Source: Eucriotettix oculatus
Taxonomy: Eukaryota > Arthropoda > Insecta > Orthoptera > Tetrigidae
Length of the DNA stretch: 64,000 bases
NCBI GenBank assembly: GCA_034510155.1
Contig: CM067379.1
Coordinates: 51,819,332-51,883,331 of the forward strand
Direction: 5' to 3'
Shown here: positions 1-12,487 of the stretch, piece after piece
How the letters are laid out: each line of letters begins with the position of its first letter
How positions within the stretch are numbered: position 1 is the first letter of the stretch
The notes under the pieces: generated by a model
Told to the model about the DNA's origin: nothing
Seen by the model: only the letters and a program-made list of their open reading frames with translations
Database searches by the model: none
Translations under genes and position numbers: made by a program

Positions 1-219
1 CCGGTTCACTTGGTACCCTGCAATTTGTTACTATTATCATAAATATAGATAAAACAAATGTTAACATTCCGGAAAGAAGTATCATATTACTTTCTCCCAC
101 CACGGAAAATTAATGAATTAATTGACTTACACTTAAAGTTAAAATTATTTAAAGACAGAAGTATTGGTTCCAATTAAATTTTGGCCGAACGACAATTGAT
201 TGAAAAATTTAGACGATCA

Positions 220-310
220 GAATGGAAAATAATTATACCGGATCTGGAATCGAATCCAGGACCTAACGCGGAAAGTCACGGCCGATTCCCAATCCGGACG
301 AAATTTTTCC
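220..310. repeat. Short fold-back copy of a tRNA-derived composite SINE
   Basis: The left end (from 224, GGAAAATAATTATACCGG) and the right end (TCCGGACGAAATTTTTCC, 293-310) are imperfect inverted repeats of each other. Read on the minus strand, the segment contains a B-box-like word, GGATTCGATTCC, inside a tRNA-like context. The same left module occurs at 33.25 kb and the same right module at 54.75 kb, so this looks like a minimal copy with both ends and little middle. It is not a functional tRNA because no cloverleaf with a plausible acceptor stem is visible. Assignment to one family rests on visual alignment only. Confidence 0.5.
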
Positions 311-3149
311 TTACTGATCCTGTTTTTATTATTTAAAGTTTAATGACGCTTCGACATCTAGGTCATTAGCGACAAACACATAAATATTACATAATTTTAG
401 CTTATAACATTTACAAAATTGCAGAAGTTTAAACAAGTTTGTATCCTCAAGAACATGGACAGCTGCCAGGTTAGTGTAGAACTCCTCCGCGGGAAACTTT
501 AGTGTTACTCGTTCAGAAGTACTTTCTTGTATTGTTATTAATTTAGGAAGCATAGATTCATTCAATATAGACATAATTTTTCCTGTGTAAGAAATTTTTT
601 AGATTCCAATAACGGATACGCATGCTAAGATGTATGCCATGATGAATATTTATATTCTAATAAATCATAATTAACTAGTTTTTTAACTCTAATCATTTTG
701 AATGTAGTTGCTTTGTCTTTATTGGTTACAGTTCTTCCAAAATTTCTATTAGATGATACTTGGAGATTTTTTTGTTGCAAAGGTATTGAGAAGATCATCC
801 TTAGTTTCCTGAAAATTTAGGGAGGATTTGATTTCACTTGCTTCAAAATTATCTGCATAGTTTATTTGAGTATTATTTGACGAGGATTGTTTGGTCCCTT
901 TTGGTCGGTTATTGATTGATTAAGCTTGAATATTCTGAGTATTAATTAACTAGAATCGGAACTTTGTGCAAGGAGAAAGGAGGAATATCTATTTATATAT
1001 ATGTATATTTTTCACTTCTCTCTAACTTGTTTCTGTATATTGTATATCTGGGGCATGTGTTTGGTTGGGTTTGTGATTCCACGGCTGTTGTGAGGGGTTG
1101 AGTAGAGTTTGACTCCTTTTTCCGCAAGGCGGGAAATCTCTTGCAACTTATTGATCTTCTAAAAATTGTTGACACCACCTTTCTTACTGAAGTAAACCAT
1201 TATTTTGAAATGTCGTCGGAATCTCGTTTTCACGTCATTGTGCACTTCACTTCAGCGAAAACTATAGTCAATACCACATTATAAAGTTGAAATTCTTTCA
1301 CAACATCACATAAACACACCCGAAGCAAAAAGTAATACTTAACTATCACGCTTGTGTGAGGCAAAAAAGAAGGCCGCCAAATTAATAAATAATTTATCAT
1401 GTAAATTTAATCTCCAAACATAAACCGAGGCACCCCGGTGCTGGCAGAGACACGACACGAACGTGCGAGAAGACAATTGGGAGAGTCGCTGAAATGCAAA
1501 AAAACCAACAGATTTTTCGACGGTCTGCTCCCTCTACAAACGAATCTCGGCCTCCGCGAGTGTTTAAAGTCGATTGTCATATCCTTGCTAGATTTTCATT
1601 AAGACAGAATTACACACCAAGGTGACTATTACTAAATTTTGTGAAGTAGATGTATAATAAGCCGAATCCATTAAGTAGAATGTACTCTAGAAAATATGTT
1701 AATAAGCAATCAGCGGATAACCCAGAAAGGTTAAATGAGAGAAGGGAAATTTTACAATAAAGAACATTACAATAATAACCATCTTAAACAATCACAAATT
1801 AGTTTTCCTTGTTGTTTTCTAAAGAGTTGTCGGTTATATATTTTCTTATCACTATGTAAAATATTTTATTAAAATATAAAAGGCGTTATAGTTTAAAAAA
1901 ATATTTTGATACTTTTAAAATAAATCTCGTTGGTCTATTATTATTTCAAAATGTTTTCTTATTTTTCATGTAAAGTGCATTTCTAGAGAAATTAGATAAT
2001 GTGATATCGATTACTCAGCTTATACTGTATGTTTTATGAAGGTAAAAATATTGAACATATTAATAATGCGTCCTTGTGTGCATTGTAAACTGTTGCTTTT
2101 TAAGAAATTCTATTTTAGTTTTCTCTTTGAATGCTGATTAAAACGTTGTGTGTTAATTAAATTAAATAGACTATTTATTTCAATCACAGTTAAATTTGGT
2201 TTATTTTTGTCAGTTTTTTTTAAATTACCACAATCAAATAATAGATTCTAAAAATAATCTCCACGTTGCTCATTGTTTTCACTGTCAAGTGCTGAATGTT
2301 TCTGGACGTACAGTGATACATGGTATCTAATGTTTGAGCCAGGTTTCAGATAACGCATTTGTACTTTTGCTAATACAACAATTATTTTTCATATGAAATT
2401 TGTAATTGTTAATTAGGCTCTGAGCTTAATCTGGTCAATTTTTAAGAAACCATAGTAGGCTTCTTAAATTATAGTTGAATATTTGAAGAGACATACTACC
2501 TATTTTACACACCTGAACTTGCTGAAGGTGGAACCGAGAATGATTCAGGAAACTAGGAAATGGTTTAAGAGGTATATTCTCAAGTGTAGCCAGGGCATCA
2601 AATTCCGAAATTGTCTCCCTGGCAAGCTTCTCAAGCTTTCATTTCGCGCTACAGTTGTCGGAAGCAGTCGTGCTCTCACCCCGCACCCCCGCACTCTTCT
2701 CACTTCGCCACGTCACCCACAGCCTGTCCAACAAGAACCATTTGATTGCGGTGCCTTTATTGCGGGAACACACATCTACAATGACGATGACTGGATTAAG
2801 TCCCAGCCTTCGTGAATCATGACTGCTGTGGTAATTTTATGCCCCTTCATTGGCCAATTTGTTATGTAAATCCAATTCTTTAGTGATCTGATGTGGGCTC
2901 CAGTGAGTTCATTTTTGCCCTTTAGGATTAGGCGCTGAGGCGTTATCTTGACTCCACAATCTGCTGGTGGGGCTACGTAGTTCCTACAAACAACGTACAC
3001 TGCCTACTAACAGAACTTTTCATTTTCAACTATTACAACTATTGCTTAAATACTCCAAAAACGTTTAACGTCTAATTTGGATTTTATTTTTAAAATGCAC
3101 TAAACACTGTGGTTGTTTGTCCTTTTTTTAATTTATTTTAATAAAGCAT
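311..3149. other. No supported gene; AT-rich with two GC-richer patches
   Basis: Only short open frames occur, for example 329-574 and 993-1178 on the minus strand and 2483-2815 on the plus strand. None shows a domain or splice-supported structure that I recognise. GC-richer patches at about 1,425-1,570 and 2,590-2,960 stand out from the AT-rich background and could be conserved non-coding sequence or very old repeat, but nothing specific can be assigned. Confidence 0.5.
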
Positions 3150-3778
3150 CAGATTACTAGGGGAGTGCTCGGCGATTCTCGGTAATTAATTTTCATTATC
3201 CGGCCGCAATATTTAATTTGACTGTAATCTGTGATTAAACCAACTGCTAGATCGTCACATTTTTGTAAACATACTTTCTTACGCGCCCTACCATCGAAAT
3301 CGTACAAATAAACACTGAAAATACAATATTTTATTCAGAGGAACGCCGCTGAATGCAAATCGTAATTCAAAAAATGTACATTTCACATTTGCACATAATA
3401 TTATTTCAAATACTCTTAATTTGTTCAACGCAGATTTAATCGATAAATAATTCACCCAGCATTCACGGAAGTACAGTACACGGAATGCATCAGAAATGAC
3501 AAAACAATGTCAAGCTACGACGCAATGAACTTGCACAAGCCAAATGCCACAGATTATTCAAATAATCAGGCTAAAAATTTGGGATTATGTTTTTTTTAAG
3601 TGAAAATCCAAAATGGCCGTACATAAAAAAATAGGATCGTGACAACAGCGCCGCTTTCCGGGTCCAAGTATAGCTAAGAATCATCTAATGACCCCATGAA
3701 TTCAAAAAAATCGGTCAAAACCTTAAGGAGGAGAAGAATTACAAACACACGCACACAAAAATTTTATTTATAAAGATT
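3150..3778 (+). repeat. Non-autonomous RTE/SINE-like repeat, copy A
   Basis: The 5' part, around GGCGATTCTCGGTAATTAAT at about 3,172, aligns well with 7.87 kb. Shared words include TATTTAAT followed by an ACTGTAAT-like stretch, then GATTAAACC and a CGCGCCC-like end near 3,285. The 3' end (about 3,690-3,775) has the tail typical of insect RTE-like non-autonomous repeats: ATCGGTCAAAACCTTAAGG, then ACAAACACACGCACAC and an AT-rich end. No coding sequence is visible inside. The tail match is from memory of the family; the match to the second copy is seen directly. Confidence 0.6.
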
Positions 3779-3834
3779 TAAGTAAATTTGAAAATTTTTA
3801 GTGTCTAAGAATAGTTTGTACTGATGTCGTGGAG

Positions 3835-4862
3835 ATGTAAAGGTCCAACAGCCATACCTCAGTCTATCGGTCATCATCTCAACAGTCTTCGGTTGTGTAC
3901 AAGCTGTAATAGTGGATTAGGATGGGTTTCAAGTTTCTTGTGATGTTTCCTAATTTAATCACATCGCTCACATATGGAATGTTCAAGTCAGTATGTATGG
4001 TATAGTTGGATAAAATGGAATGTTTATTATGGCGCAAAAGAAATTCTATGATACTCTTTGTACAATAACAAAGTGCTTATCCACAGATTTTTACTCCATA
4101 TAGGCCATATGACATTTATATAGGGCCATATGTAGTTTTATTTCTATTCATAATTTTGATTCTTGTCCAATCAACCATTTTAATCCTCTAGCTTTTGAGC
4201 CTATTACCTTTTTTTAAATAAAATGTTCCCTTTATTTTAGGTTGGTTTCTAAGTGAAGACGAATACACTGTACTGCTTCTACTTTTTGAATTTTCTCTTG
4301 ATTCAGTTTGACTGCAGGAAAATGCTCTGTGCTACGTGGGATGATTTGGACCAATTTACCTTCATTTTTTATCGTTTCAGCCAGGTCTCAATTTTTATTT
4401 GATGCGGTATGTGTCTACAATATTACCGTATCATCAGAAAATGTGTTTATGTTATTTTCTCTTGAGGTTGATAAGTCAGATGCGTTCAAGACGTATAATA
4501 GAAGGGCAAGGGGACAACCCTGTGTTGCCCCCGAGAGAACAGGGAAACAGTTGAGCTATCTCTTACGTAATAATTCTCTTTTGTTAAGGAATGGCTTTAA
4601 GGTGAAGTATTGACCAGGCAGACTTCTAGACTAGTAGATCTGGGTGCCAAACCTTATCAGAAGCTTCACTTAAATCTAAAACTATTTCTGTGCAGTATTT
4701 CTGGTTCTCCATAGCTTTGTCAACTACACAAACAATTCTGTGGTATTGTTTAATTGTGGAGTACAACTGACGGAATCTAAATGAAGGAAACTGGATCCAG
4801 TCTTAATTACTGCAGTAACTTTCATTCATTTGAGTATAATCTTCTCAAGCTTTTTGAATAGT
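3835..4862 (-). pseudogene. Jockey-like LINE reverse transcriptase, degenerate
   Basis: Reading the minus strand from about 4,862 down to 3,835 gives, in order, the conserved blocks of a Jockey-clade reverse transcriptase. A fingers-region block LFKKLEKIILK is followed by HRIVCVVDKAMENQKYC. The first catalytic block follows as IVLDLSEASDKVWHP (4656-4685 and onward), where the family has LDVSQAFDKVWH. Next come GATQGCPLALLLY (around 4511-4531, usual GVPQGSVLGPLLY) and NTFSDDTVIL with the catalytic Asp pair at 4430-4441 (usual TFADDT). A thumb/connection block ends in HTDLNIPYVSDVIK (3971-3994). The enzyme copies LINE RNA at a nicked target; this copy cannot, because stops and small frameshifts interrupt it. 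No endonuclease domain or 5' part is visible upstream. Clade assignment rests on motif order and spacing. Confidence 0.85.
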
Positions 4863-7804
4863 CTCTATTATATTTTATAATAGTTTACTTTAGAAATCAC
4901 ACATAAAATAGAGCTTCCATTCAAGAAAACGTAAGGCAAAAAATATAACTTTTTGGGAAGTTAATATACACAAGTGTTGTCCCAAAAACCGGTAAAAATA
5001 CATGAAGGATGTATAAATATTTTAATAATACGTCATACAATCCCTGAAATCACTTTAATTGCTTTTAGGACATGTTAACGGCGTAACGACTGAAAATGAG
5101 TAACTACTAACAACTCGCGAAATGTCATAAATACTTCTGCTGTGATTGACGCATTAGTAAATGAAAATTTTGCTGCGTCTATCCTTTTCTCTGTGATTAA
5201 TATTAATACTTCTCATGAATATTTTAATAAAAATCTCTAAGAAACGGACTTTACTAACCTAATATCATGTTGCCATAATTCATATTACAATGGAAGTAAC
5301 ACAAGGGAACACTTCCCTGTTTCAGATTCGATCTAATAACATTCATAAGCTTAGTTATTGACAAAAAAGATAAAGTTTCTTAACTAGATAATTTGATAAA
5401 ATTCAAGTTAAACAAATTCTAAGGTAATGAAATTATCATATACAAATTAATTATGAATCAAGATCAGAAATTTTGAAATCTATGTCAATAAATCATAATT
5501 AAGATAAAAACATTCTACTTTCGGGGAGAGATAACTTACGGACGTGTTCATTAGTATTAAAACAAGTGCATAAATGTTTCAGTAAATGATATCCTTCTAC
5601 TTGAAAGTAATTTAAGTTTATTATCGCCTACGTCAAAAATTGTTACGAACTAAAATATTTGTAACGTCGTAAATTATGGAAAGAAGTTTTTTGGACCTGT
5701 AGAACACCACATTAGTTATTATTCTATTGTAACAAGGATAACTAATTTAATGCAGCAATTTCGGAACATCCTAGGTGGAAACTGGTCTAAAATTCTTATC
5801 TCCCTTTGATTTACTGTACTAATTTATGTGGTTTGTCTTCTGGAATCATATAAAATATTTCGATACTAAAATAAAATACCAATTCTTTGACTTGTAAAGA
5901 ATTACTATTCTATGCAGCAATAGTATTCAATTATTTTACTTACTCACTTTATTATCTTAGCGTGCAAGGAATTTAAAGAAAAAATATATTTGTGTTCATC
6001 AAATTAACTAAAATAAAATTTTGGCTACTTAAGATAGAAGTTTTTACACAAACATTATCAGAAATCCTCGCTTTGAAAGTTGTTATTCGAATGACCGCGT
6101 GTTAGATTCTTGTAAAATATTCCAGTAATTTTATTTAATTAATTTTTTTACGGAGGGTTGTTAATTGTATTTTAATAAAATATTTACGAAAATTAATATA
6201 TATTACATATTACACTTTTAATTTATAATCAAATTTGGGTTTATAATTATTCATAAATCAAAATCTAATACGTAAGCAACATAATATTTCAGAAAATTTT
6301 AACACGTTTTATAAAAAAATTGATTATTATTGGAATTTTTAAATTATAATACTTTACGTGAATATATTTTTCAATGTAGAAGTTGAGTAATGAACTCTAT
6401 GGTTATGCACAATCTAACGAAAATAACAAATTTTCTTGGAAATCAAATATCGACCATATTTATTTTTTGCTGCTGAAATGTCTGAATAATAAGAATAAAT
6501 TTTCATTTTCAGCTTTAATTTGTAAGGTGGTTTATCAATGCAATTACTTAATATTTTAATTTTCTTTATCGTGTGAAATGTGGGTGAATGGAAACTTGTC
6601 AATAAAATTTTTTACACCATTTAGAATTAAAATAATCGTAATTTTACTTCAATGATGTAAAGATTTTTTTCGATGGATTAATTAAATCTAAACCTCAGAC
6701 TTAGTCCTAAATACTGGAAGTAACATTGTATTTAACATACATACTTTCAATTTTATTGTATGTATCGAGCGATACAAAACTTTAAATATTCATTTTATGA
6801 ATTACTGGCTACAATTCATATTTTACATAGGTAAAAGTAATATACATATGAGTTATTATGATTACTTAATAGCGTGTTAGTATGTCATTAGTTGGAGCTA
6901 ATTGCAAAACCTTATCCTTCATGGTAGCACGAGTGTTACAAAGATTGAAAGTTATCCTATTTCATGCCCACATTAAATTTGTATAGTTGCAGCCCTAAGC
7001 AGACATAAAATCATAGAATCTTTCTTGAAAAACGAATAATATTTGAAGATAAACTATTTTTAATGCTAATTTACATTTACTATTGATCCAAATGATAACA
7101 TAAAATAATTTGCTACATTTTATATTTGGCAAGTACTGAGAAAGAGAGGATAACAATGGTGGCACATTAAGTCACCTCAGTTACCTAAATAGGCTCATGC
7201 GTCTCTTGTTTCCCCTTCGACTGATAATTTATTCATTCCTTATTTCCTTGCATTGGGCACCGGGTCCCGAGGGAGAGGGTTCTTTTTGCGTCGGCCTCCC
7301 TCCTACGCTGTAACTCACTCGCATCCGGCAGTCGCACTTACCTGGACCAAGTCATCAAGAATGCGTCCAAATTATGCTCAAGCAGATGAATAATTACAAA
7401 TCGGAACAGAGTTCAGAATTTTACATTCTCAGCATACTGCTTAAAAATACTTAAAAAAAACTTCTTCTGAAGTATCAAATCATTTTTACTGTTTCACAAA
7501 CATCTCAAGTAAATCCTACAAAAATGTTGGACTTATGATTTTGACGTCATTCTTAAAATGAAATTGAGCATATTATTTATATCCTACACATTATCGATTA
7601 TTTCTAAATTATTTTATTTGCCAGTAATTATTACTGTATTTAATGATTATGACAGCCGTAAATTATTTTCCTGTGCAGTTTAACAAATACGATATCAGAA
7701 AAATAATTACTGCATTACATCTCGCGTGCTCCACTCAGTCTTATAATTTGATGAGCAAAATTATTAATGGGTAAGTAAATAAAAATGATAAATATTTAAG
7801 AGAG
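4863..7804. other. No supported gene; AT-rich, one GC patch at 7.2-7.4 kb
   Basis: This stretch is strongly AT-rich and has no open frame above about 62 codons. A GC-richer patch at about 7,190-7,370 contains CACCGGGTCCCGAGGGAGAG and looks unlike its flanks. A short word at 7,180-7,205 (ACCTAAATAGGCTCATGCGT) resembles the sequence just before the repeat at 7.82 kb and may be a 5' fragment of the same family. Confidence 0.5.
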
Positions 7805-8345
7805 TTGATCAGTGGTACCTAAGTAGGCATATGCGTCACGTAGCTTATGTCTGACTAGCTGGGTGTCTGGCGTTGTCCGGGAATTCATTTACATTAGCCG
7901 TTACAGTATTTAATTCTACAGTAACCTCTTTGTCAACACGCGATTTAACCATCAGAAAGAGCGTCAAATTGTTGAAAATACTTTTTCACGCTCCCTGGTC
8001 TTTGAGAGCTTAATTTCAACATAACCACCGCGATGACTCAGTATCTTAATGGAGTCAGGAAATCTCATGACAACACAATGATTTATACTTAAAATATGTA
8101 CAATACACCGGGAGAGAGACAATCTTACTAACCGTGAAATATATTCGCATTCAAATATCTTGCGTACGTATTTTTGTATATTTAAAAATTACTGTACCCT
8201 CCAGGGGTGGTAGTATTAACTTACCCTTACAGTCCTTCCATCCTTCCGAGTTGCCAAGAACATGTATACAAAATTTAGTCAAAATTGCTTCACTCATTTA
8301 GATTTATTTGCGGTTAACAGTCAATTATATTTATAACTAGCTTCG
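7805..8345 (+). repeat. Non-autonomous RTE/SINE-like repeat, copy B
   Basis: It begins near GACTAGCTGGGTGTCTGGCG and aligns with copy A at 3.17 kb over roughly the first 130 bp, with the same order of words (GTCCGGGAATT, TATTTAATTCTACAGTAA, GATTTAACC, CACGCTCCCTGG). The 3' part, CCGAGTTGCCAAGAACATG then AAATTTAGTCAAAATTGCTT (about 8,248-8,290), matches the usual end of such elements, where the family reads a CCAAATTTCGTCAAAATCGG-like tail. No internal coding region is seen. Confidence 0.6.
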
Positions 8346-8985
8346 TTTGTGCGGAAATAGTTCTTATTTTTCCCTAAAACTGAGCAACAGGTACAGAATT
8401 TTGATAAAGTTGAATCCATTGAATATATAAAAAGTACGGCATCATTTATTTATGATCGCTTCAGGGCAAACCTTATGACTCACAGTTGGTTTTGAACAGT
8501 TTCGGAGCCAATAAAAATGAGCAATTACTAAATATATTAAAATTTACCCGAAACGACAATTAAAACCGATTTACGTATACATCCTATCGACGAACAAAAG
8601 AAGCTTATTATTTCTCAGGGAGTTAGCTCTCTGCCAACCATAAGGTTAATTACGGCGCGAATATCTTCTGAACTCTGCAAGATTTAAAAATTAAACATAC
8701 ACGAATATTTAAGTTAAAATTCCTGTTTAAATCCCTTAAAATTTTCATTGAAAACTGTTAAGCCGCTTCGGGGCATAAACAGATCGGGGATATAAGCAAC
8801 CTGTATTTTAGTTTGGAGACGTGCGCGTATGTGAAATATATATTATGTGTATAATGTTAATATCTTCTGCAATATATTGAAATAAAATATGCACTAATAT
8901 TTAAGTTACATCTTCGGTTTTTATTCAGATCCGTTGAGCCGTTTCGGAGCCTATTCGAGACAAATATATAGACGACTAAGACATA
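8346..8985 (+). repeat. Tandem degenerate RTE-like tails
   Basis: Two clear copies and one marginal copy of a tail unit lie in a row. GTTAAGCCGCTTCGGGGC (from 8,757) and GTTGAGCCGTTTCGGAGCC (from 8,933) are the same site. Each is preceded by AATATTTAAGTTA (8,704 and 8,896) and by a TATCTTCTG word (about 8,660 and 8,863), giving a spacing of about 176-192 bp. A weaker third unit ends in CAGTTTCGGAGCC near 8,510. This suggests tandem duplication or repeated insertion at the tail of a LINE/SINE. Confidence 0.5.
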
Positions 8986-10439
8986 CGCTTCAATTTTATT
9001 TGTTGGTATAGAAGAGAAGATACTTTAACCATATTTTTGGTCTCATTACCGTGAAATAATGTGTATGGATACAAATACATACCTACGAAACTAAATACAG
9101 TGTGCGCGGACCATGTCTTTGTATAAGTGCGACTTGTAAAACATTTTTCATATTTATAAATCAATAAAAAAGTGTCATTACTTATAATCATGTAGCTGTT
9201 AATCATAAAATAACATTTTATTTAATTAGTGATATTTTTAATAGTTATTCACAAAATTCACTTCGGAAAAAGAGACATATTTTACAGAAAAATATGTTTC
9301 GGGTGCCAGAGTTGCAAACTTCAATCATTCGCACTTTTCAGTATTATTAAATTATACAAAAGTGTATTTGCTTGATAAAATGTTTGTTAAATGTATGCAT
9401 TATATCGCTCTAAAGAGAAATTGACAGGTTATGTGAGGTCATCATCTATCCTGTTGCAATTTCTAAATGTCATTAGTGTATGACCTTCTTGGCCTGAAAT
9501 GGGGAAGGATGGAATCCAACTCTTCGGAAGATCGACAGAAACATTGTCTGGGCTGAACACATCAATACACCAAAATATTATGGCACTCAGATGAACGGTA
9601 TAAGGGCGCATAAAGGACGAAATTCGAGGACGGAAGGAACCTGGATCTTCAAAAGATTCACAAACTCATCATCGCTAAAAACATAAAAATTCACGACAAT
9701 CAGATCAATGGAATAGAATCGCCTAAGGGTAAACCTTAACCCGCAGTGTTTGAACAAGTCTGTCTTATTTACCATAAAGCGCTGCGTGCCTTTTATTTAT
9801 GTAGATAAATGTAACAGAGATATGATAAAATAGGAAAATTACTACGTAAATAGACCTGAATAGTAGAACATTAAATTGAATTTTAAGAAGAGTATTATCA
9901 TCAAATTCAGTACTTACACTGTGATAATATTTGTATACTCTCTTTGCTTGCTTGTTTGTTTGTATTTTGATAATATAATTCTTTTTTAAATTCATTTCAC
10001 TGTTAAAAATCATGAATATCGAAACGTATACCGGAAACATATGTAAATTTGTTTTAACTAAACGTTATCCATATGTTGTCTAGATTTATTATGAAAATTA
10101 GGTTTCTCCTCGTTTTTCCTTTCAATGCTATTTCTGACACAAATTTCTTAAAATGAATAATTTAAGAATACTAAGATGAAATTGATAGAGAGGAAAGTTA
10201 AATTTTTTCGTATTTGAACGGCAGTGTAACAGCTTATTAAATTTGCAATACCAATAAAATTATTTCGATTCTGCATTTCATATTTTAGATGAAGAAGAAT
10301 AAAGTAACTGATATAACAGAATTAATAAGAGAGACTGTATTGGAAATAGATAAAAGTGGATAGGTAAACTTTTAACTTTGTAACATCTAGAGAATCGTTT
10401 CACTCGGTACGTCATTTATATCTGCAGACACAGTTGTCT
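8986..10439. other. No supported gene
   Basis: The sequence is AT-rich. Short minus-strand frames at 9429-9611 and 9765-10040 have no recognisable motif. A slightly GC-richer strip at 9,480-9,740 is unexplained. Confidence 0.5.
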
Positions 10440-11190
10440 TACCTTCATTATGTCAATTCCTGCGTCTCCATATAAATTATGCACTGTCTCTCCAACAAAT
10501 ATAATGAAAGTAAGGAAAAAAAGTCACCCGCAACACTATCGAGGCACTTTTTACTCCGGTGTCACGGATGTACGGGTAATAATTTTTTCCCCTTTATGTA
10601 TCGTGGGTGGAATACTTTGCAAAATCCGGCCCACTTTGATGTAGTTCGTATTGTCCCCCTTCCCATTGACGGGACTTCATGCTCCCTCTGCAATAAGGGC
10701 CCATGTGAGTCACGAAGATGAGTAAGGACCAAAAAAGAAAATAAATTCTTGCGGCAACCATAATTTGGGCGCACGCCGTCGCAATTTCCGCCTTCCGGAG
10801 GGTCCCATGTGTTACATTGTTGGCGAGCATGTGAGGAAACCCCGCCAATTTGCCCCTTCTCTAGATGAATTGTTGCGGGGTATGAGTCACGATAAGGACG
10901 GTAATTATGCTGAGCGAACTTTAAAGGCTGGCAGCGCACGGGGGAGAAAAAAAAAGAAACTAAGAGAGAGGAAAGAAAGAAAAATTTAATGAGACTTTCG
11001 AGGCTGCAGTCGTTAGACCTTCAACTTCTGGTCGTTGATGGCTCGCAGAGGGGCGCAGGGAGAAAGAGGCTAACTTCTTAGGGTCCTTAAATAAGGAAAT
11101 AAAGCATCTCGAGAAGGGCCCACGGAGACACGGCGTGCAAATTCTGTCGCCGGAGTAGCCATTACTTGAGCAAATATTTCAATTATGACC
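10440..11190. other. GC-rich island, candidate conserved non-coding element
   Basis: A block of about 750 bp is much richer in G and C than the surrounding DNA. It holds five overlapping open frames on both strands (up to 125 codons), as expected when stop codons become rare. None has a domain or splice context that I recognise. TGAGTCA, the AP-1-type word, occurs twice in the longer shared context TGAGTCACGA (from 10,706 and from 10,883). The words GGGCCCATGTG and GGGTCCCATGTG also recur about 100 bp apart. A purine-rich run follows at about 10,940-10,990. Regulatory function is inference. Confidence 0.4.
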
Positions 11191-11444
11191 GTAGTAAAAG
11201 GCTGCTAGAAATAAAGTGAAGAATCATTTCAAATAGCTCGTTTCCGTCAATCTGACAATTTTATTTTACAGTAAACTTGAAAATATAAACATTATTAATG
11301 TGTCTCTTACACTATAATACGTATACGAGCTAAAAATCGGATTTAACCATATTTTCCTGAATTTATTTTCAGTAACGAAACCAAAAAATAAATTCGTTTA
11401 CGATTAAATAAAAATTTAATCCTTAGAAAAAAATACTTGCTTAA

Positions 11445-12487
11445 GTATTAAATACCACACAACGTTTTTTCAATCCTTATTGCTTTCTTCAGGCGATTGA
11501 AAGACACAAGAAGCACAACAACAACACCATACACAAACCAGGTGATGAACTAAAATCCAAACTTAGCGTAAAAAAAGTAAAAATCAAAGAAGTTGCTGTA
11601 CTTATAGGTGATCATAACCACCGAGGATCTTTTCTTATAACTGAGTCTTCACAAGTTATTTTTATATTCAATACTTTCATTAATTATATACTGATTCACT
11701 CATGAAAATGAATAAAAAGGTTCTGTTTATTTCCCTGATGTCACTGTATTATAAAACCTACAAGCTCAGAATATGTACTAATTTTGTACCCCAACAGAGC
11801 TATGGTTTACAATCTCCTAGACAGAGCTACATTGCTTTCTAACTCAAATTTAAACTAAAGCAACACAAGTATTTTCAATAACATTTTAATTTCTAATTAC
11901 TACCCTTAAATAAAATTAATAGCACATATCGTAAGTATTAGCTTGAAACAAGATCACCACACTCTAATTGTTTTCTTATTCTCCCTATTGCAAATTTTTA
12001 CACCACAAGTTAGAATTTTTTTTATGTAAATTAAGTATTCATCATTTACTGGCCAACTAATAATAGTTCCTTCGTGGTTAAAAATCTACACAAGGGTCCA
12101 CCTAACACCTATAACAAACCACTCTCGATTTGAGTGCAATTCTTGCTACATTGGACTAACGAAAAGATCATACAATAGTAGTATTAAAGAGCATATCTGC
12201 AATATCAAACTCCAAACATGTCATCAAATCGAAACATTCATTGGCTAAATGAAAAGAATTTAGACGTGGACCCTACGTACTATCCACATTTAATTCTTGA
12301 AATAAAATTGGACATCTCTGCAATTCACATACACACGGATACTCCGAAGTTTTCCATCTATCTTACGTTTAAGCTTTGCTTTTGAGTTCCTGCTTTGCGG
12401 TGTGTCGTATTTGCGGCAATTAAGTTTCTCATTCACCTGACGAAAACAACAAAGGATGCGGAAACGTCGTGTAGTTTTCATTTTATT
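11445..12487 (+). mobile_element. Degenerate Penelope-like element with inverted ends
   Basis: The outer 50 bp are imperfect inverted repeats. The left arm (11,450-11,500) read on the minus strand gives GCCTGAAGAAAGCAATAAGG then GAAAAAACGTTGTGTGG. The right arm (12,430-12,478) on the plus strand gives CACCTGACGAAAACAACAAAG then GGAAACGTCGTGTAG. Ends of the form CCTGAAGA…GAAACG are typical of Penelope-like elements, whose pseudo-LTRs may be direct or inverted. A GIY-YIG remnant lies just inside the right end, where these elements keep the endonuclease that follows the reverse transcriptase. No reverse-transcriptase motif is readable between 11.5 and 12.06 kb, so the copy is probably internally deleted. 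Confidence 0.55.
12110..12262 (+). pseudogene. GIY-YIG endonuclease remnant of a Penelope-like element
   Basis: One plus-strand frame reads FECNSCYIGLTKRSYNSS then IKEHICNIK. This matches the core of the Penelope-type GIY-YIG nuclease, where a Cys-x2-Cys pair precedes YIG (codons at 12,147-12,155), followed by an Arg-containing helix and a conserved Glu-His. In the intact family this domain nicks target DNA for retrotransposition. The frame ends at TAA near 12,247 and the usual downstream region is not readable, so this is a dead fragment. The residue pattern is seen directly; the family name is inferred from it. Confidence 0.6.

Noticed and set aside
329..574. 81-codon minus-strand frame as a gene
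   Set aside because: AT-rich, no known motif, no upstream or downstream exon evidence.
10562..10939. 125-codon minus-strand open frame with four overlapping frames
   Set aside because: Multiple frames open on both strands point to low stop density rather than a gene.
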